Shown here piece by piece: positions 27,648 to 36,795 of a stretch of 64,000 bases of DNA. Position numbers and translations under genes: made by a program. Origin of the DNA: Marinilabilia rubra (GTDB lineage Bacteria; Bacteroidota; Bacteroidia; Bacteroidales; Marinilabiliaceae); assembly GCF_003121985.1 (NCBI RefSeq), contig NZ_QEWP01000021.1:17075-81074 (forward strand), given 5' to 3'. The notes beneath the pieces were generated by a model. The model made no database searches. It was not told the origin of the DNA and worked only from the letters and a program-made list of their open reading frames with translations. Position 1 is the first letter of the stretch, and every line of letters starts with the position of its first letter.

Positions 27648-28154
27648 TTATTTCTGAGCCGCAATATTCTGAATATTTTCAAATAAAAGCGGATAGTAGC
27701 AGGCAATTAACCCTAAAGCATTTTCGACAGATACTTTTTTATTCACAATTGTTTTCTGGTTTCGCAAAGCTTCCTGCGAAAGAAACATTTGGTTCGTTTG
27801 TTCAGGCAATTGTCTGTAGTTGCTATTACCTATGGTTGTTGCACCAAAACCTGACTTTCGGCAAACATACTGGATTTCCATAACACTACTCCGTACAATG
27901 AAATCATTACACCTTTTTCGCTCATTCAAAAGGATGGTCACAGGTGATTGTCCATTTTCATATTCCACCCGAAACTTTCTGAAGCTTTCCTTTCCTATTG
28001 CTTCTGTTCCAATTTCGGTAATTTGATATTCTCCTAATTCTGTTAGAGATTTCCCTGTTAACACATCAGCAGGATCTCCTGACGCCATAGCAGAAGAACC
28101 GGAGAAAATCATAACTAAGATAATAAGGCCTGAAATTAAATTTACTCGTTTCAT
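27648..28154 (-). CDS. exported protein of unknown function
   Basis: This 168-residue protein has a signal peptide (MKRVNLISGLIILVMIFSGSSAMA). The mature part has about 145 residues with two cysteines (ERKRCNDFIV and IQYVCRKSGFG) that could form a disulfide in the periplasm, and no other motif I recognise. A short basic/glycine segment (CRKSGFGATTIGNSNYRQLPEQ) stands out. It is flanked by non-coding DNA on both sides, so there is no operon clue. The start is well supported by the signal sequence. Small exported proteins of this kind in Bacteroidota are mostly uncharacterised. Confidence 0.65.
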   Translation of the reverse strand: MKRVNLISGLIILVMIFSGSSAMASGDPADVLTGKSLTELGEYQITEIGTEAIGKESFRKFRVEYENGQSPVTILLNERKRCNDFIVRSSVMEIQYVCRKSGFGATTIGNSNYRQLPEQTNQMFLSQEALRNQKTIVNKKVSVENALGLIACYYPLLFENIQNIAAQK

Positions 28155-28493
28155 AATTTCCTGTTTTTAGTTTTTGTTTCTGCCCGCTCTATTCCAAAGC
28201 ATATGCCACAAAAACCAAAACAATGATTCAAAGAAACTTAAGTCAACTTACAACTATCGCCTTTTGCCCATTTTCGAATACCTGGTGTTCGTTAGCGAAC
28301 GGTTTTTTATTGGTTTCAAAAAAAACCGGGCCTGATTATTAAAATCCTTCTTAATGGTATTTTGAGCTGGCGGAATAGCAGCCCTAAAAGGGTTTGAATC
28401 CCTGTCAGGGACAGGCAACAGCAACCACTTTCCATTGTCCGTCACTACACCCAGAGGTACTTTTTGAGTTAGTTAAACCAACAACCTTATAAA
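28155..28493. other. intergenic region, no gene recognised
   Basis: It includes a short palindrome GTTCGTTAGCGAAC near 28289 and a segment resembling decayed repeat sequence (28380-28480). A 63-codon frame on the reverse strand has no family features. Confidence 0.45.
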
Positions 28494-28524
28494 CAAAAAA
28501 ACCAGCCCCTTATCTGAGACTGGT
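28494..28524 (-). terminator. terminator after tRNA-Cys
   Basis: On the reverse strand ACCAGTCTC and GGGGCTGGT bracket a short loop and lead into seven T residues, just past the tRNA 3' end. Confidence 0.7.
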
Positions 28525-28531
28525 GTTTGTG

Positions 28532-28602
28532 AGGTCGGTGGCGGATTCGAACCGCCGTAGATGGTTTTGCAGACCACTGCCTAGCCACTCGGCCAACCGA
28601 CC
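28532..28602 (-). tRNA. tRNA-Cys (GCA)
   Basis: The reverse strand folds as a complete cloverleaf: acceptor GGTCGGT...ACCGACC, D-arm GGCCGAGTGGCTAGGC, anticodon arm TGGTCTGCAAAACCA with GCA, and T-arm GGCGGTTCGAATCCGCC. The discriminator base is U, as in bacterial tRNA-Cys. CCA is not encoded. Confidence 0.95.
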
Positions 28603-28619
28603 CTGTTTTTTTTGAACAG

Positions 28620-28673
28620 CCGTAGATGGTTTTGTCCCGATGCTTCGGGACCTAGCCACTCGGCCAACCGACC
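28620..28673 (-). pseudogene. truncated tRNA-Cys copy with replaced anticodon arm
   Basis: The reverse strand starts GGTCGGTTGGCCGAGTGGCT like the intact tRNA 18 bases downstream and shares AAAACCATCTACGG. The eleven bases between TAGG and AAAACC (CAGTGGTCTGC in the real gene) are replaced by a palindrome TCCCGAAGCATCGGGA plus C. After ACGG the T-arm and acceptor strand are missing, replaced by CTGTTC-A-run-AACAG. It cannot be a working tRNA. It sits between the promoter and tRNA-Cys, so it is probably co-transcribed. Confidence 0.85.
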
Positions 28674-28697
28674 ATCTATTGGTCAAAAATGCGGTTG

Positions 28698-28705
28698 CAA
28701 AAGTA
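28698..28705 (-). promoter_or_regulatory. -7 box of the tRNA-Cys transcript
   Basis: The reverse strand reads TACTTTTG (TAnnTTTG). The start would fall near 28690, upstream of both the tRNA remnant and the intact tRNA. Confidence 0.5.
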
Positions 28706-28829
28706 AAGAATAATTTCGATTTCGCCCAATAGTTAGGTGATTTTTCTTCAATAACAGACACCGGATCTTTCTAAATTCCATCTAAAAACTTAATAATTAA
28801 CCCCTAATGCCCCCATCGTTAAACAATGC

Positions 28830-29198
28830 TCACCTCTCAAGAGTAACACTCACCCTTTTCATTTGTCCGCCCATGGGTGGATTCATTTTGGAGACTTTCA
28901 CCCTGCACCACTGTATTTCAGGAAAATGACGATAAAGAGAATCAATAATCCTGGCTGTGACATGCTCCAACAAATTAGAGGTTTGTTGCATCTCTGTTCG
29001 AACAAGCTCATATACTTTCACGTAATTGAGAGCATCTTCTATTTTATCTGTTTGCATGGGCCTGCCCATATCTGTTTTAATGGCAATATTGGCCAGAAAA
29101 CGGTTACCGACCACATTCTCTTCTTTAAAGCAACCATGATAGGCATAAAACTCCATTTCTTCCAACTCAATAATTCCAATTGGTATTTTAGTTTCCAT
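28830..29198 (-). CDS. folB: dihydroneopterin aldolase
   Basis: This 122-residue cytoplasmic enzyme of folate synthesis cleaves 7,8-dihydroneopterin to 6-hydroxymethyl-dihydropterin and glycolaldehyde. The family pattern is clear: IELEEMEFYAYHGCFKEE with the catalytic-region Glu/Tyr/His, DALNYVKVYELV, SNLLEHVTARIIDSL and VKVSKMNPPMGGQMKRVSV with the conserved lysine. Length is normal. It starts 38 bases after the fkp stop codon on the same strand, so read-through from fkp is possible, though the two pathways are unrelated. Confidence 0.93.
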   Translation of the reverse strand: METKIPIGIIELEEMEFYAYHGCFKEENVVGNRFLANIAIKTDMGRPMQTDKIEDALNYVKVYELVRTEMQQTSNLLEHVTARIIDSLYRHFPEIQWCRVKVSKMNPPMGGQMKRVSVTLER

Positions 29199-29236
29199 CT
29201 CTTTAAATTTATTTTACCGTTAAAAAATCAAATTCA

Positions 29237-32098
29237 TTAAGATCGTGAAATTTCGAGTCCCTTATTATTCAGCTCCATGTTAACAAATCTGGCTTTTGAG
29301 TTGGGAGTATTTCCGATCAGTCTTTCTCTTATTCTTGAGGCAGCTGTCTCATCCTTTGCACACATAAGTAAATATCCACCACCCCCTGCACCAAGAAGCT
29401 TATACCCATATGTCAAATCATCAATTTGATCAACAAGAGCGGTGATTTCGGCAGTGGTGGTACCGGGATCAAGGGCTTTATTCAACTCCCATGACCGTCT
29501 TATCATACGCCCGGTTTTTTCAAGATCGCACTGTTGAAGTGCATCGTATGCATCAAAAGCATGGTCTTTTATAGCATCCAGAACTCTAAGGCGGTCTCCT
29601 TGATTCAGGAACATTCCTCTTACAATTTCGCCCAAAATATTCTTGGCAACTCTGGTTATCCCGGTATAATAGAGTAACCAATTAGATTTATATGGCAATT
29701 GCGTAAACAACAAATCAGGCAACCAACGAATGCTCATTTGAGATTGGATCCCAGGCTCAGTTTCCAGTAATTTAATACCCGGGAAAATTCCGCCATACTG
29801 ATCCTGCCACCCCCCGCCTGTTGTCAACATTTGTTCCAGCACCAGTGTTCGATGAGCGATGGCTTGTTTATCCCATCCAAGGTCACAAAAGTCAGCCAAT
29901 ACACCAAGAATCGTAGCCGCCAAAATAGAGCTGGTTCCCAACCCTGACCCTTTGGGAATAGCTGCCAGTAATGATATTTCAAAACCACCTCCAAAATTTT
30001 TCAGCTGCTCTTCTAGGGAATTAAAGGCTGCCCCGCAAAAATCGGGATGAAACCCCGCCAGCCTAAGCGCAGCCTTTGGAAGAGAAAAAGCGGACCCTAC
30101 ACTGTCTTTTAAAGACAGGTCAGCAAAGGTCCTTACCACCTCAAAACCTCCATTATCAACCGATCTCAAAACAATATGGGGTTTATCAGACAAACGGATA
30201 AAAACCTGAAGCGGCGGCTGCCCGTTAAGGTTTACCGCCAGATTCAGAACACGCCCTCCCGTCTGCATGCAATAAGGTGGAGTATCGCTCCAGCCACCTG
30301 CCAAATCCAACCTGGCAGGACTCCGTCCCCATACTATCTGATCTCTGAAAACATTAAGTCGAGGTACCTGCCGGTGATTTACAGACTCCATTATCTCACG
30401 CCTCAGAACGTCAAACGCTTTGTCAGACTCGCTCCCTCCGTTTTTTCCCGAAAGTCTTTCTATTTGAGCCCTGAGCATATGATTTCTAAAACGAATATAC
30501 GGCGATTCCGATTTTGGCAACTCATTTGGGAATTCCAGTTTTCCATCAACAAAATCTCCCGCCAGGCGACTTAAATCCGACTGATAAAAAACACTGTGCT
30601 TGTAGTTGTGTAAGAGAGCTGCAATGTTTTGTTTCCGGAATTCAGAACGCTGCTGAAACATCCTGTGGAGGTTGGTCTTTTGACTAATGCCTGAAGCCGA
30701 CAGACGTGGAAGTGACGTCCATAATTTCGAGAATTTATTACCCTCATCATCATTGGTTATCATCCAGTTCACCAGATCTTCAGTCAACTGTTCCTGCTCC
30801 AGCACCGGAAAGAGCCGGACATTCTGAACATCTTCTGCAGAATCAATACCTGCATCAGATAAACTAATGCCACGATCTGCCATCCATTGCTTCAAAGAAA
30901 CCCCCAACCAGCGGGTCTGATCGTCTCCGGCCTCTCCGGAAAATTTGTCATCGATATGATAGGGCCTGAGGCATAATTGTTTTTCCCCAACAGGAACAAC
31001 ATCGACGCAGATACCTTCAGAAAGCTTTAAACTCCACCTGTTTTCAGGAATTCCGGTAAGAACATGGTGATTGGACAATTCCCATAACTCTGGCACAATG
31101 CTGTTTTCAATCCATATGTGGTGATGAGAGTCGTCCCATTTGATGCCTGTCCTGGCATTTTGCACAAAAACAGATGGATGTGGTTTAACACGATTATGCA
31201 ATATTGCGCGACGATCTTTTACGGTGTTTTGAATCCTTTCTGTTGAAGTAATCAACTCCTCACTGGTTCCGAAATGATAAAACTCCCCCTTTTCGAGAGG
31301 AACAATGGCTACCGACAAATCATTAATTGAGGTCGATTGATTAACCGGGTTATTTCCAAGACAAGTGCCAAACGAGCTGTACAAATCATAAAAAGAGGGC
31401 TTTCCATTCTGAAAATGAATTCCACTCCAGCTGCAATTATTCATCAAAGTATTTACCGCACGGTCACTCAGTATCCACACCCCGATGTCCATCATAAAAA
31501 GATGAGAATCCGTAAGCTCCTCAATTTTCTGATGGGATGGCTTTTGCAGCATAAAATCGAGCTGCGCAGGATTATTGCGGGGGGTGAAAAACACTCCGTG
31601 CCGGGAAGCAAGATGAGGATCGACCCAAATTCCGAGACAAATCACATCCGCTTGTGGAAGTTCGGCAGGAAGTTTGTTGTACCGGATCAGCACATCACCA
31701 CTGGCGATAAGTGTATGATTACCCTTGGGGGCAATATCCATTAACCTTTCGTAAAGAGGCAGTTGCAAATCCAAAAGATTCTGATCAAGACTTTGACCTC
31801 TGCTCCAGCGAAAAACCGGCACAGGGGTTAAAACTTTACCCAGAGGTGCATAGGCAGGAAGCCTGCGGCTTTGACCACCCGCATGAATAATAATTTTATT
31901 TTCAGATTTCAGATAATCGTCAAAATCCGAAAAGCCCGATTCAGCGAAATGGCGTGAAAGAAGCCAGGCGGTGCCGCCGCCCGACCCGACTTTTTCACCT
32001 TCCGGATCGCAGTCAACATAATATTGGCGCCCCTTACTTTTTTCAATTTCATTAAAAGAGGCAACCAAATTTTCGGGCAAAGAGAGCAGAGTTTGCAT
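29237..32098 (-). CDS. fkp: bifunctional fucokinase / fucose-1-phosphate guanylyltransferase
   Basis: This 953-residue enzyme of the L-fucose salvage route converts L-fucose to fucose-1-phosphate and then GDP-fucose for capsule and glycoprotein fucosylation. The N-terminal half is the pyrophosphorylase (GSGGGTAWLLSRHF, IIIHAGGQSRRLPAYAPLGK, then a left-handed helix region). The C-terminal part is a GHMP kinase with SPARLDLAGGWSDTPPYC, the ATP loop PKGSGLGTSSILAATILG and GAGGGGYLLMCAK. The length is close to Bacteroides Fkp (about 950). The frame extends to 32191, but the ATG at 32098 (MQTLLSLPENL) follows a TATATTTG -7 box at 32127-32134, so it is preferred. It is divergent from the porin gene. 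Confidence 0.95.
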   Translation of the reverse strand: MQTLLSLPENLVASFNEIEKSKGRQYYVDCDPEGEKVGSGGGTAWLLSRHFAESGFSDFDDYLKSENKIIIHAGGQSRRLPAYAPLGKVLTPVPVFRWSRGQSLDQNLLDLQLPLYERLMDIAPKGNHTLIASGDVLIRYNKLPAELPQADVICLGIWVDPHLASRHGVFFTPRNNPAQLDFMLQKPSHQKIEELTDSHLFMMDIGVWILSDRAVNTLMNNCSWSGIHFQNGKPSFYDLYSSFGTCLGNNPVNQSTSINDLSVAIVPLEKGEFYHFGTSEELITSTERIQNTVKDRRAILHNRVKPHPSVFVQNARTGIKWDDSHHHIWIENSIVPELWELSNHHVLTGIPENRWSLKLSEGICVDVVPVGEKQLCLRPYHIDDKFSGEAGDDQTRWLGVSLKQWMADRGISLSDAGIDSAEDVQNVRLFPVLEQEQLTEDLVNWMITNDDEGNKFSKLWTSLPRLSASGISQKTNLHRMFQQRSEFRKQNIAALLHNYKHSVFYQSDLSRLAGDFVDGKLEFPNELPKSESPYIRFRNHMLRAQIERLSGKNGGSESDKAFDVLRREIMESVNHRQVPRLNVFRDQIVWGRSPARLDLAGGWSDTPPYCMQTGGRVLNLAVNLNGQPPLQVFIRLSDKPHIVLRSVDNGGFEVVRTFADLSLKDSVGSAFSLPKAALRLAGFHPDFCGAAFNSLEEQLKNFGGGFEISLLAAIPKGSGLGTSSILAATILGVLADFCDLGWDKQAIAHRTLVLEQMLTTGGGWQDQYGGIFPGIKLLETEPGIQSQMSIRWLPDLLFTQLPYKSNWLLYYTGITRVAKNILGEIVRGMFLNQGDRLRVLDAIKDHAFDAYDALQQCDLEKTGRMIRRSWELNKALDPGTTTAEITALVDQIDDLTYGYKLLGAGGGGYLLMCAKDETAASRIRERLIGNTPNSKARFVNMELNNKGLEISRS

Positions 32099-32126
32099 AT
32101 GGACTTGACATTTGATAATTACTATA

Positions 32127-32134
32127 CAAATATA
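32127..32134 (-). promoter_or_regulatory. -7 box of fkp
   Basis: The reverse strand reads TATATTTG, 29 bases before the ATG at 32098. It would lie inside any longer coding frame, deciding the start. Confidence 0.55.
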
Positions 32135-32176
32135 TGGTTGTTTTTGGCATAAGCTTTCCCGCATTTTATTTTTCAA

Positions 32177-32184
32177 TATCTTTG
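32177..32184 (+). promoter_or_regulatory. -7 box of the putative porin gene
   Basis: TATCTTTG matches the consensus and lies 73 bases before the ATG at 32257, leaving a moderately long leader. Confidence 0.5.
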
Positions 32185-32256
32185 CCACCAAATTTAACGT
32201 TCATCTTTAGGGGCTCATTTATACACCAAAAGCAACGTTAAAGAAAATATACTGGA

Positions 32257-34323
32257 ATGAGAAAATTTTGGCTCTTACATACTTTATTATTGGTCTTTTC
32301 TTTATCCTCTGTTGCCCAGTTTCAACAAATAGGAAACCGGATGGGCGGCAACGGCCCCGGTGGACAACGTCCGGGAATGCAGCGGGGAATGGACATGGAC
32401 AACAATCAGGATCAGGAAGAAGGGAGTCAGACACCATTCATCCCACGGGAAGTAAAGACATGGCATCTGGCGGACGATTACAGTTTGTCAGATACCATTG
32501 CGGTTGATACACTTTCAACAGGATTTCAAATTTACAATCCCGTATATCAAAGATCTATTGTAAATGCCTATACCGGTAATCTTGGTGCTCCGGCCAAATC
32601 AGTAGTTCTTGAAGATTTTGAAGTTAAACCCCGGTTTTTATTTGTTGAAAACCTCGACTACTGGTTTACAGATCCTGACAAATGGCGATATTACAATACC
32701 AGAACTCCATACACCAACCTGTATTACCAGCATAGCGGGCCCAAAAACAGGAGTGAAGAGCATGTAGGAGTAATCTTCACACAAAATGTAAATGAGGATT
32801 TAAATTTTGGATTTAATTACAAACTCATTTCATCCGTTGGGAAATACCAGGCACAGAAAGTTGAAGATCGTTTTTTCCGCTTCTTCTCATCTTATTCCGG
32901 GGAAAAATATTCATTGCATGGATCCTTTTTTTATGGTAAGGCAGATCAGTTTAAAAATGGGGGTATCATTACAGACAACGAAATCCTGAATCCTCAGGAT
33001 AACGAATACGACGGACCTGAATACATCCCGGTTAACTTTACCACAGCCTCTACCCGAATTGATAATTATAAGCTTTTCATTAATCAAAAACTGGACATCG
33101 GTAAAGTCAATATTCAGGTTAACGACTCTACAGAAGGAACCACACCGCTTGCCACTGCCAGCCACACCTTCGAACTGAACCGGTACAGGCGGGCCTACAA
33201 GATTGATGAGCTGCAAAGCTATTATCAGCAGGGAACTGAAATTGCCCCCTTTTATTCACAAATATTAATTGATCCGACCCAAACCAAAGACACCACTTAT
33301 CACAACACCATACGCAACACCATTCAACTCAAATTCAATGAGGAGGCCAACCCCTTCTTGCGTTTTGGAATGAGGGTTTACCTGATGAATGAGTGGGAAA
33401 GACTAAAATGGCCGGCCCCTTCCACCCCCGTTTTGAATGAAGCCGGGACTGATACCACCGATTACATTTACCGGAAGGACAATGAGCAACGAAGTGCCAC
33501 GGCCATTGGCGGTCAGTTATTCAAAAACAGAGGTAACAATTTCTTTTTTGATGGTGGCTTGCGTATTTGGTTTCAGGGACACAAAGCCGGAGACAGTGAA
33601 ATAACAGGCGGACTGAGAAGCCAGTTCCGCATTCGTAAAGACACAGCCGGGTTTTTTGCCAGAGGCGGTGTTTACCTTACATCACCCGGTTTTTTTACTG
33701 AGAAATATTACAGCAACCATTTTGAGTGGAACAAGCGATTTGATCCGACAAAAACCATAAAAGTACAAGGTGGAATCTTCATACCCACACAGCGGCTTAA
33801 CCTGACAGGTGAGATACGTCTCATAGATGATTATGTATTTTGGAATCAGGAAGCGCTCCCCGAACAAACCAGTGCCTTTCTGAAACTCATCCAGGTGAAA
33901 CTCAAAAAGCACTTCCAACTTTGGAATTTGCACAGTCGCAACGAAATTGTTTATCAAATCACCAGTAATGATGAAATCGTACCCCTGCCGGAGGTCTCTG
34001 TTTTCAGCTCCAATTATTTCGAAAACACCCTGTTTCAGGTGCTCTTTTTCCAGATTGGGTTTGATTTACGCTACCACACAGCCTATTACGCACCCGATTT
34101 CATGCCGGCAACCGGACAGTTTTTCATTCAACGCCAAAGAAAAGTTGGCAACTATCCGGTTATTAATCCATTCGTCAATTTTCACCTGAAACGTGCCAAT
34201 ATTTTTGTAAAATATGACCACATAAATCAAGGATATCCTGACAATAATTATTTCCACACCATAGGCTATCCCATCAATCCGGGAGGGCTCAGGTTTGGTG
34301 TTTCCTGGAACTTCTACGATTAG
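32257..34323 (+). CDS. putative porin, large outer-membrane beta-barrel
   Basis: This 688-residue outer-membrane protein has a signal peptide (MRKFWLLHTLLLVFSLSSVA). A short Gly/Met/Gln-rich low-complexity stretch (GNRMGGNGPGGQRPGMQRGM) follows, then a body of repeated amphipathic aromatic strands. It resembles the Bacteroidota 'putative porin' family (Porin_10 type), including LYYQHSGPKNRSEEHVGVIF and a C-terminal FGVSWNFYD. The C-terminus has a penultimate tyrosine rather than the classical final phenylalanine. No TonB-plug domain is present. It is a single gene; a 162-base inverted-repeat element begins on the base after its stop codon. Substrate unknown. Confidence 0.8.
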   Translation: MRKFWLLHTLLLVFSLSSVAQFQQIGNRMGGNGPGGQRPGMQRGMDMDNNQDQEEGSQTPFIPREVKTWHLADDYSLSDTIAVDTLSTGFQIYNPVYQRSIVNAYTGNLGAPAKSVVLEDFEVKPRFLFVENLDYWFTDPDKWRYYNTRTPYTNLYYQHSGPKNRSEEHVGVIFTQNVNEDLNFGFNYKLISSVGKYQAQKVEDRFFRFFSSYSGEKYSLHGSFFYGKADQFKNGGIITDNEILNPQDNEYDGPEYIPVNFTTASTRIDNYKLFINQKLDIGKVNIQVNDSTEGTTPLATASHTFELNRYRRAYKIDELQSYYQQGTEIAPFYSQILIDPTQTKDTTYHNTIRNTIQLKFNEEANPFLRFGMRVYLMNEWERLKWPAPSTPVLNEAGTDTTDYIYRKDNEQRSATAIGGQLFKNRGNNFFFDGGLRIWFQGHKAGDSEITGGLRSQFRIRKDTAGFFARGGVYLTSPGFFTEKYYSNHFEWNKRFDPTKTIKVQGGIFIPTQRLNLTGEIRLIDDYVFWNQEALPEQTSAFLKLIQVKLKKHFQLWNLHSRNEIVYQITSNDEIVPLPEVSVFSSNYFENTLFQVLFFQIGFDLRYHTAYYAPDFMPATGQFFIQRQRKVGNYPVINPFVNFHLKRANIFVKYDHINQGYPDNNYFHTIGYPINPGGLRFGVSWNFYD

Positions 34324-34485
34324 TGTCAGGTCAAGCATAGTCTGACGGCCCAAGCCTTGCTCTTTCTACCTTGTGCTTCTCAAAAAAAAGATTCACGTAG
34401 CTAAGGCTATGCTTACTTTTTTGTTGATTGGCACAAGGTGAAAAATAGCGGCGGCTTACCCGACATTCTACACTTGACTTGACAC
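34324..34485. repeat. 162-base imperfect inverted repeat (MITE-like)
   Basis: The two arms of about 80 bases match from end to end: GTGTCAGGTCAAG at the left and CTTGACTTGACAC at the right, with CTACCTTGTGC inside the left arm matching GCACAAGGTG in the right arm. The centre is near CGTAGCTAAGGCTATG. It starts directly after the porin stop codon. There is no coding capacity. Confidence 0.8.
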
Positions 34486-34517
34486 TGGTAGTTTTTGCCT
34501 GCCAACCAACAAATTAG

Positions 34518-34525
34518 TATCTTTA
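34518..34525 (+). promoter_or_regulatory. -7 box of the MltF-like gene
   Basis: TATCTTTA, one mismatch from TAnnTTTG. The transcript would begin near an ATG at 34535, supporting the later start at 34604. Confidence 0.4.
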
Positions 34526-34603
34526 CTGCCTGTTATGACCTTCGGTTGTCAGTCAATCTGTCAGCAGGCACAGTTATTGCCGGGAGGTCGGAAAAAAGAA
34601 TAT

Positions 34604-36031
34604 ATGAGAAAAATTTCTACTCTTTTTTTGATGATTTCCCTGCTCGGGTTCACCGGGTGCCTTACTGAAAAACCGGACTCTGCTAAAGAGAAAACTGTAA
34701 AACTTGCGGAACGGGATCTGGCCGATATAAAAGAAGAAGGCATCGTCAGGGTTGTTACCAACTACAACTCTACCAATTACTTTGTTTACAAAGGAACACC
34801 TATGGGTTATCAGCTTGAACTTCTTCAGGAGTTCGCAAATTACATGGGACTTAAACTCGATGTCACGGTCAACAATGACCTGACAACCAATTTCAAAAAT
34901 CTACAGACCGGAAAAATTGATATCATAGCCAGCAACCTGGCAGCCACGCTCGAGAGGGATAACGGTGTCGCCTTTTCAGAACCCCACAGCTACAGCCGGC
35001 AGGTTCTCATCCAGCAACGCTATGCTCCTGATAATGGAGAGGCCCATCAGCGGGAATACAACAAACTGATTAGAAATCAACTCAATCTGGCAGGTAAAAC
35101 TGTATATGTGCAGAAGGAATCTGCCTATGCCACAAGACTTAGAAATCTGGCACAGGAAATTGGTGACAGCATCAACATTGTTGAAATTGCCGACTATGAA
35201 GTAGAACAGCTGATTGGTCTGGTAGCCCAGGGTGAAATAAAATACACCGTTTGCGATGAAAATCTTGCAAGGGTTAACCTCAATTACTATCCAAACCTGG
35301 ATGTGGAAACCGCCATTAGTTTCCCGCAAAAACTATCCTGGGCGGTCAGAAAAAATTCTCCTGATCTTCTAAACGTCATCAACAACTGGCTGATCAGCTT
35401 CAAAAAGACCAAACAATACAGCAATATTTATCAAAAATATTACTTAAACAAGCGTTCTATACATCTTGTGGACGAAGGTTTTCACTCTATAAAAGGTGGT
35501 CAGGTATCGGATTATGACGATATGATCAGGGAAGAGAGTGAGAAGTTTAACTGGGACTGGCGTCTCATTGCCAGCCTGATCTATCAGGAATCCAGATTTT
35601 TGCCCAAAGTTGAAAGCTGGGCCGGGGCCAAGGGACTGATGCAGCTGATGCCCTCCACCGCCGGGAGATTCGGGGTTACCAATCCGGAAGAACCCCGACA
35701 GAATATCCGCGGAGGAATCGAGCTCTTACAATGGCTCGATGAACGTCTGAAAAACAGGATTACCGATCCCAGGGAACGCATCAAGTTTGTTCTGGCTTCC
35801 TACAATGTTGGTCTCGGGCACGTACTGGATGCCATGAACCTTGCTGAAAAGTATGGAGAAGATCCATACAAGTGGGAGGACAATGTAGCGTATTATCTGC
35901 TTCACAAATCGGAGCCCAAATATTACAACGACCCGGTTGTAAAATATGGTTATTGTCGTGGAGAAGAACCATTCCATTACGTTACCGAAATACTGGAGCG
36001 ATACGATCATTACAAAAATGTAATGGAGTAG
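34604..36031 (+). CDS. membrane-bound lytic murein transglycosylase, MltF type
   Basis: This 475-residue periplasmic lipoprotein cleaves the glycan strands of peptidoglycan. The lipobox is LLGFTGC after a short hydrophobic segment. The first half is an ABC-type solute-binding (SBP_bac_3) domain (DIKEEGIVRVVTNYNSTNYF, QLELLQEFANYMGLKLDV). The second half is a lysozyme-like SLT domain with catalytic glutamate in IASLIYQESRFLP and the signatures GAKGLMQLMPSTAGRFGV and FVLASYNVGLGHVLDA. This two-domain layout defines MltF. The ATG at 34604 follows GGGAGGTCGG and encodes a proper lipoprotein signal; an upstream ATG at 34535 lies almost on the transcript start. It converges on the Nudix gene. Confidence 0.92.
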   Translation: MRKISTLFLMISLLGFTGCLTEKPDSAKEKTVKLAERDLADIKEEGIVRVVTNYNSTNYFVYKGTPMGYQLELLQEFANYMGLKLDVTVNNDLTTNFKNLQTGKIDIIASNLAATLERDNGVAFSEPHSYSRQVLIQQRYAPDNGEAHQREYNKLIRNQLNLAGKTVYVQKESAYATRLRNLAQEIGDSINIVEIADYEVEQLIGLVAQGEIKYTVCDENLARVNLNYYPNLDVETAISFPQKLSWAVRKNSPDLLNVINNWLISFKKTKQYSNIYQKYYLNKRSIHLVDEGFHSIKGGQVSDYDDMIREESEKFNWDWRLIASLIYQESRFLPKVESWAGAKGLMQLMPSTAGRFGVTNPEEPRQNIRGGIELLQWLDERLKNRITDPRERIKFVLASYNVGLGHVLDAMNLAEKYGEDPYKWEDNVAYYLLHKSEPKYYNDPVVKYGYCRGEEPFHYVTEILERYDHYKNVME

Positions 36032-36180
36032 GAAGATGCGCCGGAAACACCAATAATATTGACGACATATTCAGGACGGGCCAAAAAAACCCACACTTGA
36101 GTAACTATCAAAAAGTTAAATCACACCGAAAAGTTAATAAGTGCAAGACTATTTCAGCAGCCCCTGTTTACAGTAAGTTG

Positions 36181-36795
36181 CTAAAGCCGGCGGATTACCT
36201 CAAGAATTTCGCTAAGAATCATGGCTGTAGCACCCCATATTCTTTTGCCACTAACACCAAAATAAGGGGCAGATACATTAAGACCACCTGACTGGTAAGT
36301 GAAGGTCCTGACGCAACTTTCATCCAAAAGCTCATCCAGTGACACTTCAATCACCTCATCTACCTCCATGGGATCAGGAATAAAAGAAGGGGCCCCATGC
36401 ATCCAGCCCACCTGGGGATAAACAAAGAAATTGCTTTTGGGTATGTAAAGCCGGGTTAAGGCTCCGAGATGAATTACCCTGGCAGGTTCGACACCTATTT
36501 CCTCATGCGTTTCCCGCAATGCTGTTTCCAAAAAACCGGCATCCTGCTCTTCCTGCTTTCCCCCGGGAAAACTAATTTGACCACTATGCGCCCCATTGTA
36601 TAACGGGCGCTGAATCAAAGGCAAATACCACTGCCCGTTTTTGGGGTAGAACAAAATTAAAACACTGCTGAACCGGGCATTCTCAGGACCCGATCCCCAG
36701 GGCCCTGGATGACGCACCTCCGGAGCCATTATCTCCTGGGCCTTTTCCCCCGGCAATGGGGTATTCAACAGTTGTTTTAATCGTTCAATATCCAT
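36181..36795 (-). CDS. Nudix hydrolase, CoA pyrophosphatase type
   Basis: This 204-residue cytoplasmic hydrolase has a canonical Nudix box GGKQEEQDAGFLETALRETHEEIGV (GX5EX7REUXEEXGU). It is embedded in the pattern of the CoA-pyrophosphatase subgroup: LFYPKNGQWYLPLIQRPLYNGAHSGQISFPGG with the UPF0035-like LIQR...HSGQISFPGG stretch. Such enzymes cleave the diphosphate of CoA or acyl-CoA to give 4'-phosphopantetheine and 3',5'-ADP. It is transcribed in the same direction as gltX, 149 bases downstream of it. Exact substrate is inferred from the subgroup signature. Confidence 0.88.
   Translation of the reverse strand: MDIERLKQLLNTPLPGEKAQEIMAPEVRHPGPWGSGPENARFSSVLILFYPKNGQWYLPLIQRPLYNGAHSGQISFPGGKQEEQDAGFLETALRETHEEIGVEPARVIHLGALTRLYIPKSNFFVYPQVGWMHGAPSFIPDPMEVDEVIEVSLDELLDESCVRTFTYQSGGLNVSAPYFGVSGKRIWGATAMILSEILEVIRRL

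Noticed and set aside
28254..28445. 63-codon reverse-strand frame between the exported protein and tRNA-Cys
   Set aside because: Low-complexity translation with no domain. I considered a decayed tRNA or integrase remnant here but could not align either.
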